From Bacteroidales bacterium (lineage in GTDB: Bacteria > Bacteroidota > Bacteroidia > Bacteroidales > WCHB1-69): 36,309 bases of DNA. The DNA lies in the NCBI GenBank assembly GCA_017994425.1, contig JAGOKS010000012.1:1875-38183 (forward strand), given 5' to 3'. A program made the position numbers and the translations under genes. Positions 27,550-34,474 of this stretch are shown here, piece after piece. Every line of letters begins with the position of its first letter. The stretch's first letter is position 1. Under the pieces are notes generated by a model. The model did no database searches, had not been told where the DNA came from, and saw only the letters and a program-made list of their open reading frames with translations.

Positions 27550-27581
27550 AAGATTCACCATTGTAGTCTATGGTGAATCTT
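27550..27581 (+). terminator. Intrinsic terminator of iorAB
   Basis: AAGATTCACCAT (27550-27561) pairs perfectly over 12 bases with ATGGTGAATCTT (27570-27581) around an 8-base loop, followed by AATTTTT. It also carries Ts on its left side, so it could work on both strands, but only a plus-strand gene enters it. Confidence 0.88.
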
Positions 27582-27605
27582 AATTTTTAATAACCGGTAA
27601 AACGA

Positions 27606-28097
27606 ATGCTTATGAAAATTGCTATTATTTTTAGTTCCAAACACGGAACAACTGCCAAAGTCGCTCAACAATTAGGCGAAAAGTTAGGTGAAGAGATTAC
27701 ATTAATCAATCTCAAAGACCACAAGAAACCTAACATTAACAATTACGACGCTTGCATTTTAGGAACCGCTATTTATGCAGGAAACCCCATTAAAAGTATT
27801 AAAAATTTTTCTTTGAAAAACAAAGACCATCTCATAAATAAACCCCTTGGTTTATTTATTTGCGGTATGGACCCGGGAACGGAAAAGCAACAAGAGGAAA
27901 TGAAAGCTGCCTTTCCTGCTGAACTATTGAACCATGCTAAGTCTAAATACTATTTAGGAGGTGAATTTATTTTTGAAGACATGAATTTCATGGAACGATT
28001 TATCATCAAGAAGATTTCTAAAGTCGATAAATCGGTTTCTCTGATTCATCATGATAATATTCAAAAATTTGCCGAAGAGTTCAAAGAAGAAAATTAA
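27606..28097 (+). CDS. Flavodoxin-domain protein (HemG-like)
   Basis: The 163-residue protein begins with a flavodoxin FMN-phosphate loop, S-S-K-H-G-T-T (about 10-16), followed by A-K-V-A. It has the G-T-A-I-Y-A-G segment (about 56-62) typical of the flavodoxin_5/protoporphyrinogen-oxidase HemG-like group. The C-terminal part contains F-I-F-E-D-M-N-F-M-E-R-F, as in that group. The role could be heme-precursor oxidation or general electron transfer. The sequence does not decide, and no heme genes are near. The start may be the ATG at 27612, which gives the usual M-K-I-A-I-I-F opening. It follows the iorB terminator and converges with sufB. Confidence 0.8.
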   Translation: MLMKIAIIFSSKHGTTAKVAQQLGEKLGEEITLINLKDHKKPNINNYDACILGTAIYAGNPIKSIKNFSLKNKDHLINKPLGLFICGMDPGTEKQQEEMKAAFPAELLNHAKSKYYLGGEFIFEDMNFMERFIIKKISKVDKSVSLIHHDNIQKFAEEFKEEN

Positions 28098-28124
28098 TTC
28101 GTAATTTATTTCTTTGTTGACATA

Positions 28125-28149
28125 TTGATTCAAGGCTGTATAGAATCAA
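28125..28149. terminator. Possible hairpin between convergent flavodoxin and sufB genes
   Basis: TTGATTC (28125-28131) and GAATCAA (28143-28149) form a seven-pair stem over an 11-base loop, overlapping the sufB stop. There is no clear T-tract on either strand, so terminator activity is uncertain. Confidence 0.3.
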
Positions 28150-29588
28150 CCTATAGATCCTTCTATACTTATATTCAACAATTTTTGCGCTTCAACAGCA
28201 AATTCCATGGGTAATCGCTTCAATACATCTTTGGCATATCCATTTACTATTAATCCTATGGCACTTTCGGTGCTTATACCACGTTGTTGACAATAAAAAA
28301 GCTGGTCTTCTGAAATTTTTGATGTAGAAGCTTCGTGTTCCAAAATAGCTGTTTTATTATTGCATTCGATAAAAGGCCATGTATGGGCTCCACATTTATC
28401 CCCTAATAACAATGAATCACATTGTGAGTAATTTCGTGCTTTCGTAGCCTGCTTAGCAATACGCACCAATCCTCGATAGCTGTTTTGACTGTAACCTGCC
28501 GAAATCCCCTTGGAAATAATCGTGCTTTTGGTGTTTTTTCCAATATGTATCATTTTTGTCCCCGTATCAGCTTGTTGGTAATTATTGGTTACTGCTACAG
28601 AATAAAATTCGCCGACAGAGTTGTCCCCTTTTAATATACAACTAGGATATTTCCATGTTACGGCAGAACCTGTTTCCACCTGTGTCCATGATATTTTTGA
28701 ATTTTCTCCTTCACAAATTCCTCTTTTGGTAACAAAATTATATATTCCTCCATTTCCATCTTTATCCCCGGGATACCAATTCTGAACCGTTGAATATTTA
28801 ACTTCCGCATTTTTCATGGCAAAAATTTCGACTACAGCAGCATGCAATTGATTTTCATCTCGCTGTGGCGCTGTACAGCCTTCCATATAACTTACATAGG
28901 CTTCTTCTTCGGCCACAATCAATGTTCGTTCAAATTGTCCTGTATTCGATGCATTTATACGAAAATAGGTAGATAGTTCGATGGGGCATTTCACTCCTTT
29001 GGGAATATAACAGAAAGAGCCATCACTAAAGACTGCGGAATTGAGTGCAGTAAAAAAATTATCTCCGATAGGCACTACTTTCCCTAAATATTGTTGAACC
29101 AAATCAGAATGTTTTTGGACAGCCTCGCCAAAGGAACAGAAAATAATACCTTGTTCTTCCAATGTCTCTTGAAAGGTAGTTTTCACAGATTGGGAATCAA
29201 TTACTGCATCTACAGCTACTCCCGAAAGCATTTTTTGCTCTTCTAAATTAATCCCCAAGCGATTAAACATATTCAAAACATCCGGGTCTACTTCATCTAA
29301 ACTCTTTTTATCCTTCTTCTTAGGGACGGCAAAATAAATAATGTCTTGATAATCTATTGGGTTATACTTTAAATGAGCCCAGGTAGGTTCTTTCATTGTC
29401 AGCCATTTACGATAAGCTTTTAAACGAAAATCCAATAACCATTCGGGTTCTTTTTTAAATGCCGAAATTTTTCGTACTATTTCTTCACTTATCCCTTTGG
29501 GGAAATAATCGGTATCAATATTCGATACAAAGCCATATTTGTATTCATTCGAAGTTACATCCTGAATAATTTCATTTTCTTCTGTCAT
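28146..29588 (-). CDS. sufB: Fe-S cluster assembly scaffold SufB
   Basis: SufB is the scaffold subunit of the SufBCD complex on which Fe-S clusters form. The 480-residue protein has the family's R-N-Y-S-Q-C-D-S segment and the L-G-D-K-C-G-A-H-T block with the cluster-linked Cys. It also has an [14 protein letters not shown] stretch and the [11 protein letters not shown] region near the middle. The length is like E. coli SufB (495). Normally sufB starts a sufBCDS operon, yet no sufC, sufD or sufS follows: the next gene downstream converges. It is 18 bases after manC, so it may be transcribed with it, with the other suf genes elsewhere. Confidence 0.94.
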   Translation of the reverse strand: MTEENEIIQDVTSNEYKYGFVSNIDTDYFPKGISEEIVRKISAFKKEPEWLLDFRLKAYRKWLTMKEPTWAHLKYNPIDYQDIIYFAVPKKKDKKSLDEVDPDVLNMFNRLGINLEEQKMLSGVAVDAVIDSQSVKTTFQETLEEQGIIFCSFGEAVQKHSDLVQQYLGKVVPIGDNFFTALNSAVFSDGSFCYIPKGVKCPIELSTYFRINASNTGQFERTLIVAEEEAYVSYMEGCTAPQRDENQLHAAVVEIFAMKNAEVKYSTVQNWYPGDKDGNGGIYNFVTKRGICEGENSKISWTQVETGSAVTWKYPSCILKGDNSVGEFYSVAVTNNYQQADTGTKMIHIGKNTKSTIISKGISAGYSQNSYRGLVRIAKQATKARNYSQCDSLLLGDKCGAHTWPFIECNNKTAILEHEASTSKISEDQLFYCQQRGISTESAIGLIVNGYAKDVLKRLPMEFAVEAQKLLNISIEGSIG

Positions 29589-29606
29589 AGGTTCGATTAA
29601 ATAACA

Positions 29607-30701
29607 TTAAACATATTCATCCCCTTTTTTTATTTGTACATCGGTAACAAATTGACGAATTTGTTGTTCATCGTTTTTATTGCAAATCAATAAAATATCA
29701 TTGCTTTCAGAGATTATATAGTCTTTTAAGCCTTGCACAACCACAACTTTATTTTTAGGAGTATTGATAATGCAATCGGATGTTTTATAGGTAAACACAT
29801 CGGATTGGGATGCAATCGCATTATTATTTTCGTCTTTTTTAAGTTGTTCAAATAAAGCGGTCCATGTTCCCAAATCAGACCAACCGAAATCGGAAGAAAG
29901 CACATTGACATTCTCTGCTTTTTCCATTATTCCATAATCAATAGAAATAGAGCGACACAAAGAATATGTTTTGGCAATGGCTGGTTTTTCTTCCGGCGTC
30001 CCTATTTTATCCTCTATATGTTCAAATAATTCATCTACATCCGGCAGATACATTTTAAAGGCTTTGAAAATCGCACTCAATTTCCAGGCAAAAATACCTG
30101 CATTCCAAAGAAAATCTCCACTTTCAATAAATTTTTTCGCTAAATCAAGTTCAGGTTTTTCAGTGAAAACTTTCACTTTATATATTCTTCTATCCGGAAT
30201 ATAACGATTTTTATCATTGTATTGAATATATCCATATCCGGTATCAGGACGAGTGGGTCGTATACCTAATGTTAGCAACCATGGATTTTTATCTATGCAT
30301 GCTAAAGCTGATTTGATGTGTTCTATAAATGCAATCTCGTTAAAAATTATATGATCGGAAGGGGAAACGATAACATTTGCATCGGGATTTCTTTTTTTAA
30401 TTCTGTAACTGGCATATGCGATACAAGGAGCCGTATTTCTACGCATAGGTTCCAAGATAATTTGCTCGTCTGTTAATTGCGGAAGTTGTTTTTTGATTAA
30501 ATCATAATATAACTCATTCGTTACAATGTAAATATTGGAAACCGGGCAAACTTGTTCAAATCGTTGAAAAGTCATTTGTAATAAGGATTTACCCACCCCT
30601 AAAAAATCAATAAACTGTTTAGGATATGTTGTTTTACTTAAGGGCCAAAAACGGGTTCCTACTCCACCGGCCATGATTACACAATAATTATTATCATTCA
30701 T
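29607..30701 (-). CDS. manC: Mannose-1-phosphate guanylyltransferase
   Basis: The 364-residue protein makes GDP-mannose from mannose-1-phosphate and GTP, supplying surface polysaccharide synthesis. It has the nucleotidyltransferase signature A-G-G-V-G-T-R-F-W-P (11-20) with the following Y-P-K-Q-F, an I-V-S-P-S-D-H-I-I stretch near 115-123, F-T-E-K-P near 180, and W-N-A-G-I-F near 198. The length corresponds to the single-domain form without the C-terminal phosphomannose isomerase part. It stands 18 bases upstream of sufB. I saw no clear TAnnTTTG box in the 71 bases upstream. Confidence 0.9.
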   Translation of the reverse strand: MNDNNYCVIMAGGVGTRFWPLSKTTYPKQFIDFLGVGKSLLQMTFQRFEQVCPVSNIYIVTNELYYDLIKKQLPQLTDEQIILEPMRRNTAPCIAYASYRIKKRNPDANVIVSPSDHIIFNEIAFIEHIKSALACIDKNPWLLTLGIRPTRPDTGYGYIQYNDKNRYIPDRRIYKVKVFTEKPELDLAKKFIESGDFLWNAGIFAWKLSAIFKAFKMYLPDVDELFEHIEDKIGTPEEKPAIAKTYSLCRSISIDYGIMEKAENVNVLSSDFGWSDLGTWTALFEQLKKDENNNAIASQSDVFTYKTSDCIINTPKNKVVVVQGLKDYIISESNDILLICNKNDEQQIRQFVTDVQIKKGDEYV

Positions 30702-30772
30702 ATGCTATATATTTTATTGTTTACTATATTCACTAACGTCAATATGCGTTTTTTCATATATCAATGCTGCTT

Positions 30773-31414
30773 TTAATTTTCCTCCCTTGACGGTATCACT
30801 TTTGCCAAGGGATGATATTTATACATTTTATTTGTTTTCAATTCTTTACATAAATAATATTTCCTTAATAACTTTTGTTTAATAAACGTTCGTCCGTCAT
30901 GAATAAAAGTTGTTTGCATAGGAATATCAGACAGTAAAACCTCCCCATTTTCACATATACTTTCTTTGTCATAGGCTTGTAAAACCCTACTTAAAGGTAT
31001 ATCTAAAAAATCGCTTGATTTAATATGCTTCAAATGTGTCAGTAAAGCTACTTGTATGTCTTCAGGAAAAACATTGTCGTCTATAAACTTTATTAACAAA
31101 TTCGAGAAATGTTGTTTCCATGGTTTTCCGTGTTTCAAACAACGATTATATTCCCATGCATATAAGTGAGCAAACTCATGTAAAAGAGTTATTAAGAAAG
31201 CATAGGGATTTAAATCATGATTGATGGTTATCCGATGGGGATGATTTTTTACAGGTCGATAATAAGAGCCGTGAATACGTTTTCTGCTTTTTGTAATTTT
31301 GATATGCACCCCGTGTGAGGATATCATCTCACATACCTCTGTTAACGCTGATAGAGGCAGGTATTCGGCTAAAAGTTTGTTAATATCCTGATTCTTTTGT
31401 TGAGACGGAAGCAT
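30773..31414 (-). CDS. SprT-like zinc metalloprotease domain protein
   Basis: The 213-residue protein has the zinc motif H-E-F-A-H at 79-83, with a candidate third ligand His95 in H-G-K-P-W. This matches the SprT-like family, whose eukaryotic relative Spartan degrades DNA-protein crosslinks. Bacterial members are uncharacterised cytosolic proteases. No signal peptide is seen. The C-terminal 90 residues have no obvious zinc ribbon, unlike longer SprT proteins. Its start lies inside the end of the small lipoprotein gene (35-base overlap), which implies co-transcription. The minus-strand promoter at 31596-31603 would serve both. Confidence 0.82.
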   Translation of the reverse strand: MLPSQQKNQDINKLLAEYLPLSALTEVCEMISSHGVHIKITKSRKRIHGSYYRPVKNHPHRITINHDLNPYAFLITLLHEFAHLYAWEYNRCLKHGKPWKQHFSNLLIKFIDDNVFPEDIQVALLTHLKHIKSSDFLDIPLSRVLQAYDKESICENGEVLLSDIPMQTTFIHDGRTFIKQKLLRKYYLCKELKTNKMYKYHPLAKVIPSREEN

Positions 31415-31574
31415 ATAAATGCTGTTTTTCGGTTAATAGGGAAAAGGTAGGACAATCATGACATCTGTGTGGATGCCTTCGCGGTACGTTTTTGTACGAA
31501 TGGCAGGAAATAAAAAGAAATGCAACCATCAATATAATAATAATTGTTTGAATTTTAACACTTTCTGTCTTCAT
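31380..31574 (-). CDS. Small lipoprotein, function unknown
   Basis: I take the start at 31574 (64 residues), not the longer frame opening at 31664, because the TATCTTTG promoter at 31596-31603 lies between the two and the shorter form opens with a lipoprotein signal. A hydrophobic run of about 14 residues is followed by F-I-S-C (Cys24). The mature part is 40 residues, His- and Arg-rich, with H-R-C-H-D-C-P (about 36-42), a possible metal or disulfide site. Its end overlaps the sprT-like start by 35 bases. No family is recognised. Confidence 0.62.
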   Translation of the reverse strand: MKTESVKIQTIIIILMVAFLFISCHSYKNVPRRHPHRCHDCPTFSLLTEKQHLYASVSTKESGY

Positions 31575-31595
31575 ACTTGTCTTATAATCATACTG

Positions 31596-31603
31596 CAAAG
31601 ATA
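31596..31603 (-). promoter_or_regulatory. Bacteroidota-type -7 element for the small lipoprotein/sprT-like pair
   Basis: On the minus strand it reads TATCTTTG followed by CAG, a perfect TAnnTTTG, 21 bases before the ATG at 31574. No TTTG -33 box is evident. Confidence 0.6.
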
Positions 31604-31746
31604 TACGATTTTTCCTTTTAATCTTTATCCGGCATTCATTATGATAGAATAATAAAACTATCAATTGAAAATATTACTTTCACAAGAAACAACTTTCTGT
31701 AACTTAAGGCCGGACAATCTTTCATAAAAAAAGAACAATTTTCTGC

Positions 31747-31773
31747 TTGACATTTTATTTTAGTGTATTTTTG
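31747..31773 (+). promoter_or_regulatory. Promoter for the 5-alpha-reductase/dehydrogenase operon
   Basis: A TTG at 31747-31749 and TATTTTTG at 31766-31773 (followed by CAC) fit the Bacteroidota pattern with a slightly short 16-base spacer. The ATG at 31786 is only 12 bases after the -7 box, so the transcript would have an extremely short leader. Confidence 0.6.
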
Positions 31774-31785
31774 CACATATTTTAT

Positions 31786-32574
31786 ATGGAACAAATTTTA
31801 ACACATATCAACTTGGAAATTTTCAATTATTTTCTTTTAGGAATGACGGCTATTGCTGTCATTGTTTTTATTGCTTTATATTTTGTAGAAGCGGGTTACG
31901 GTATGTTTGTCGATAAGAAATGGGGAATTACCATTAACAACAAAATAGCATGGACTTTTATGGAAATGCCTGTTTTTCTTGCCATGTTTACCTTATGGGC
32001 ACTTTCAGAGAGACGTTTCGAACCGGTACTTTTCACTTTCTTTGTGTTTTTTCAACTGCATTATATTCGCAGGGCTTTTATTTTTCCTTTTATGTTAAAA
32101 GGCAATAGTAGAATGCCATTGAGTATCATGTTTATGGGTATTACTTTCAATCTATGCAATGCCATTGCTCAAGGAGGATGGATATTCTATTTCTCCCCTG
32201 ACAATTACTATACGCCGGATTGGTTTACCTCTCCTCAATTCATTGCCGGCACTTTACTGTTTTTTGCCGGGATGTATATTAATGTATCATCCGACCATAT
32301 CATTCGATCTCTACGACAACCGGGCGATACCAATCATTATCTTCCCAAAGGAGGAATGTTTAATTACGTGTCTTCGGCACATTATTTTGGAGAAATGATA
32401 CAATGGATAGGCTTTGCTGTTCTCACCTGGTCTTTAGCAGGGGCTGTTTTTGCGGTTTGGACATTCGCTAATTTAGTACCACGCGCCAATGCGATTTACC
32501 ATAAATATGAAGTACTGTTTGGCGAAGAAGTAAAATCGAGAAAATTAAAACGTATTTTCCCCTTTATCTACTAA
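31786..32574 (+). CDS. Steroid 5-alpha-reductase family membrane protein
   Basis: The start is the ATG at 31786 (262 residues); an in-frame TTG at 31747 is the -33 promoter element instead. The protein is hydrophobic with about six or seven membrane segments. It matches the 3-oxo-5-alpha-steroid 4-dehydrogenase family (PF02544-like): Glu60 in M-E-M-P-V-F and Tyr93 in L-H-Y-I-R-R-A-F correspond to the catalytic Glu and Tyr of human SRD5A2. The C-terminal block reads G-G-M-F-N-Y-V-S-S-A-H-Y-F-G-E (about 201-215), and the end K-S-R-K-L-K-R-I-F-P-F-I-Y resembles the family's terminal S-R-x-x-x-I-P-F. It should reduce a delta4-3-oxo enone with NADPH in the membrane. The real substrate (steroid, bile-acid derivative, other enone) is not visible. 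Its stop overlaps the next start (TAATG). Confidence 0.85.
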   Translation: MEQILTHINLEIFNYFLLGMTAIAVIVFIALYFVEAGYGMFVDKKWGITINNKIAWTFMEMPVFLAMFTLWALSERRFEPVLFTFFVFFQLHYIRRAFIFPFMLKGNSRMPLSIMFMGITFNLCNAIAQGGWIFYFSPDNYYTPDWFTSPQFIAGTLLFFAGMYINVSSDHIIRSLRQPGDTNHYLPKGGMFNYVSSAHYFGEMIQWIGFAVLTWSLAGAVFAVWTFANLVPRANAIYHKYEVLFGEEVKSRKLKRIFPFIY

Positions 32575-33377
32575 TGCCGGATTCTAAACTACATAAAACC
32601 GCTTTAATCACAGGAGCAGGTTCCGGCATCGGTTTACAATGTGCTCATGTACTTGCCAAAAAAGGGTATAACCTCTTGATTGTTGGTAGAACTCCCTCTA
32701 AAATTACAAATGCCGAAATGTCATTACAGCAGTATGGTATACACATTTATCCTCTTATCCTCGATTTATCCCTTCCCGATGCCACCCAAAACTTGCTCCG
32801 CTTTTGCAAAAACAATCAGCTGAACATTGACGTTTTAATTGCCAATGCAGGGATCTCTCTCGGAAATACCCTCACCGATACTTCCCCCGAAGATATTGTT
32901 CGCCTATTACGTTTACACATTGTACATACTACCCTGCTATGCCGGTTGATAGGCGAAGAGATGAAACAACAAAAAGAAGGACATATATTAATTGTATCTT
33001 CATTAACCGCTTTTACTCCTTTCCCGACCATGTCGCTCTATGCTGCCTCCAAAAGTTACCTGCATTATTTTGCAAAAGCCTTACGGGCAGAGTTAAAATC
33101 ACACAATGTACATGTTTCCGAACTTTGTCCCGGCGGAGTTGACACTCCGATGGTAAGCAAAGATAATTTTTTTATTGCAACAGCATCTCGCCTGGGCATG
33201 CTGTCCAACGCAAAAGATGTTGCCAAAGAAAGCATAGATAAATTATTCAAACACAAAGCCAGAATTACTCCCTGCCTTTTTTACCGTATATTAATTTTCT
33301 TTTTACCCTTCGTTCCGAAGGGCATCATCGTATTTTTATATACACATTCTTCCATGTTTGCAAATAAAAAAAGATAA
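32574..33377 (+). CDS. Short-chain dehydrogenase/reductase, copy 1
   Basis: The 267-residue protein is a classical SDR with T-G-A-G-S-G-I-G (13-20), N-A-G (91-93), catalytic Ser143, and Tyr156/Lys160 in Y-A-A-S-K. After the second beta strand it has G-R-T (Arg39), which suggests NADP(H). The C-terminus carries a hydrophobic stretch of about 25 residues (F-Y-R-I-L-I-F-F-L-P-F), pointing to membrane association as in many dehydrogenases acting on lipids. It is translationally coupled to the upstream reductase by a one-base TAATG overlap and is 2 bases from the next SDR gene. In that context it may be a hydroxysteroid or lipid-ketone dehydrogenase. The substrate is not proved by sequence. Confidence 0.88.
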   Translation: MPDSKLHKTALITGAGSGIGLQCAHVLAKKGYNLLIVGRTPSKITNAEMSLQQYGIHIYPLILDLSLPDATQNLLRFCKNNQLNIDVLIANAGISLGNTLTDTSPEDIVRLLRLHIVHTTLLCRLIGEEMKQQKEGHILIVSSLTAFTPFPTMSLYAASKSYLHYFAKALRAELKSHNVHVSELCPGGVDTPMVSKDNFFIATASRLGMLSNAKDVAKESIDKLFKHKARITPCLFYRILIFFLPFVPKGIIVFLYTHSSMFANKKR

Positions 33378-33379
33378 AA

Positions 33380-34198
33380 ATGCTACACGATAAGGAAAAT
33401 ACATGGACAAACAATCCTTCTTTTGCGCTGATTACAGGCGGAAGTTCAGGTATCGGCTTGGAATTTTCTAAACTTTTAGCATCTAAAGGATATCCTATAC
33501 TCATGGTGAGTAATCAAGAACATGCATTGGCATTGCAGAGCGAACACATAGCCTCAACCTATTCGGTAAATGTCGACACACTATGCATGGATTTATGCCA
33601 ACCCGATGCTGCCGAAAAAATATTCCTGTATTGTGAAACAAAAAACATAGAGATTGATATATTAATTAACAATGCCGGTGTTTATTTCACCGGAGATATA
33701 CTTGACACAGACCCTAAAAAGATAGAGAATACCTTGCATCTCCATTGCATTAGCGTAAGTTTATTATGCCATTATTTTGGAAAGAAAATGCAAGAACGTA
33801 AAAAGGGTTATATATTGAATATGTCCTCCTTGGCAGCATGGATGCCTTATCCTAAAATTGCTTTATATGCCGCAAGCAAACGCTATATCAAAGATTTTTC
33901 ACGCGCTATTCGCACGGAATTACTTCCCTACGGGGTTAGTGTTACTGCAATTACTCCAGGTGCCGTGAATACCGATTTATTAAACCTTTCCCCCTCGGCA
34001 AGAAAAATAGCCGTGAAAACCGGAATCATGATGTGCCCTGTAAAATTAGCAAAAAAAGCATTGAAAGCCATGTTCCACCGTAAAGCCGGATTAACCCCGG
34101 GAATACTAAATTGTATCGGAATTCCTGTACTTATCATCACTCCCTTAAGACTAATCTCTCTTATACAAAAGAAATTCGGGAAAGTGTTTCAATCGTAA
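33380..34198 (+). CDS. Short-chain dehydrogenase/reductase, copy 2
   Basis: The 272-residue protein is a paralogue of the preceding SDR, with the same order of motifs and clear similarity along the whole length. It has T-G-G-S-S-G-I-G (19-26), I-N-N-A-G (96-100), catalytic Ser150, and Tyr163/Lys167 in Y-A-A-S-K. Unlike copy 1, the position after the second beta strand reads V-S-N-Q-E with no Arg or Asp, so cofactor preference may differ. The hydrophobic C-terminus is retained. It starts 2 bases after copy 1 and is followed by a long hairpin at 34218-34248. Tandem duplication followed by specialisation is the likely history. Confidence 0.88.
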   Translation: MLHDKENTWTNNPSFALITGGSSGIGLEFSKLLASKGYPILMVSNQEHALALQSEHIASTYSVNVDTLCMDLCQPDAAEKIFLYCETKNIEIDILINNAGVYFTGDILDTDPKKIENTLHLHCISVSLLCHYFGKKMQERKKGYILNMSSLAAWMPYPKIALYAASKRYIKDFSRAIRTELLPYGVSVTAITPGAVNTDLLNLSPSARKIAVKTGIMMCPVKLAKKALKAMFHRKAGLTPGILNCIGIPVLIITPLRLISLIQKKFGKVFQS

Positions 34199-34217
34199 TT
34201 TTTAAGTTCCCGGGATA

Positions 34218-34248
34218 GGCAGCAAAACAGCTGTCTGTTTTTTGTGCC
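34218..34248 (+). terminator. Terminator-like hairpin after the SDR operon
   Basis: GGCA ... AAAACAG (34224-34230), loop CTGT, CTGTTTT (34235-34241), then TGCC at 34245-34248. Its 3' arm is T-rich but the bases after the stem are not, so it is a plausible but imperfect intrinsic terminator 20 bases after the second SDR stop. Confidence 0.5.
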
Positions 34249-34446
34249 GAGTCCCGAGAAGAGCTCTCAGCTGTCAGCTATCAGTTTTTCAAAGCGTTGT
34301 ATCAAGTTTAATTTTTAATTCTTAATTTTTAATTTTTAATTGATTATAAGGACGCAAAGAGATACACACAGCCTACCCTTATTTTTTCGGAACGAAAAAC
34401 CGTCTTGCGACTTTTGACTTGCGATCTTAGACATTAAAAAAATGTT

Positions 34447-34454
34447 TACTTTTG
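34447..34454 (+). promoter_or_regulatory. Bacteroidota-type -7 element for the FISUMP lipoprotein
   Basis: TACTTTTG followed by CAT, 20 bases before the ATG at 34475. TTG at 34419-34421 is 25 bases upstream, slightly too far for a good -33 box. Confidence 0.6.
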
Positions 34455-34474
34455 CATTATTATAAACTTAAAAA

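Larger units (their letters stand above)
34199..34474. repeat. Intergenic region with heptamer repeats
   Basis: This 276-base stretch holds a hairpin (34218-34248) and three CTnTCAG heptamers in tandem (34264-34284: CTCTCAG, CTGTCAG, CTATCAG). An AT heptamer array follows (34308-34341, units like AATTTTT), then a GGACGCAAAGAG motif, and finally the promoter of the FISUMP gene at 34447-34454. No coding potential is visible. Confidence 0.6.

Noticed and set aside
31575..31664. Longer start for the small lipoprotein
   Set aside because: It would begin upstream of the perfect TATCTTTG promoter and put 30 charged residues before the lipoprotein signal.
31747..31785. TTG start for the 5-alpha-reductase
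   Set aside because: The TTG fits as the -33 promoter element, and family members start near the ATG at 31786.
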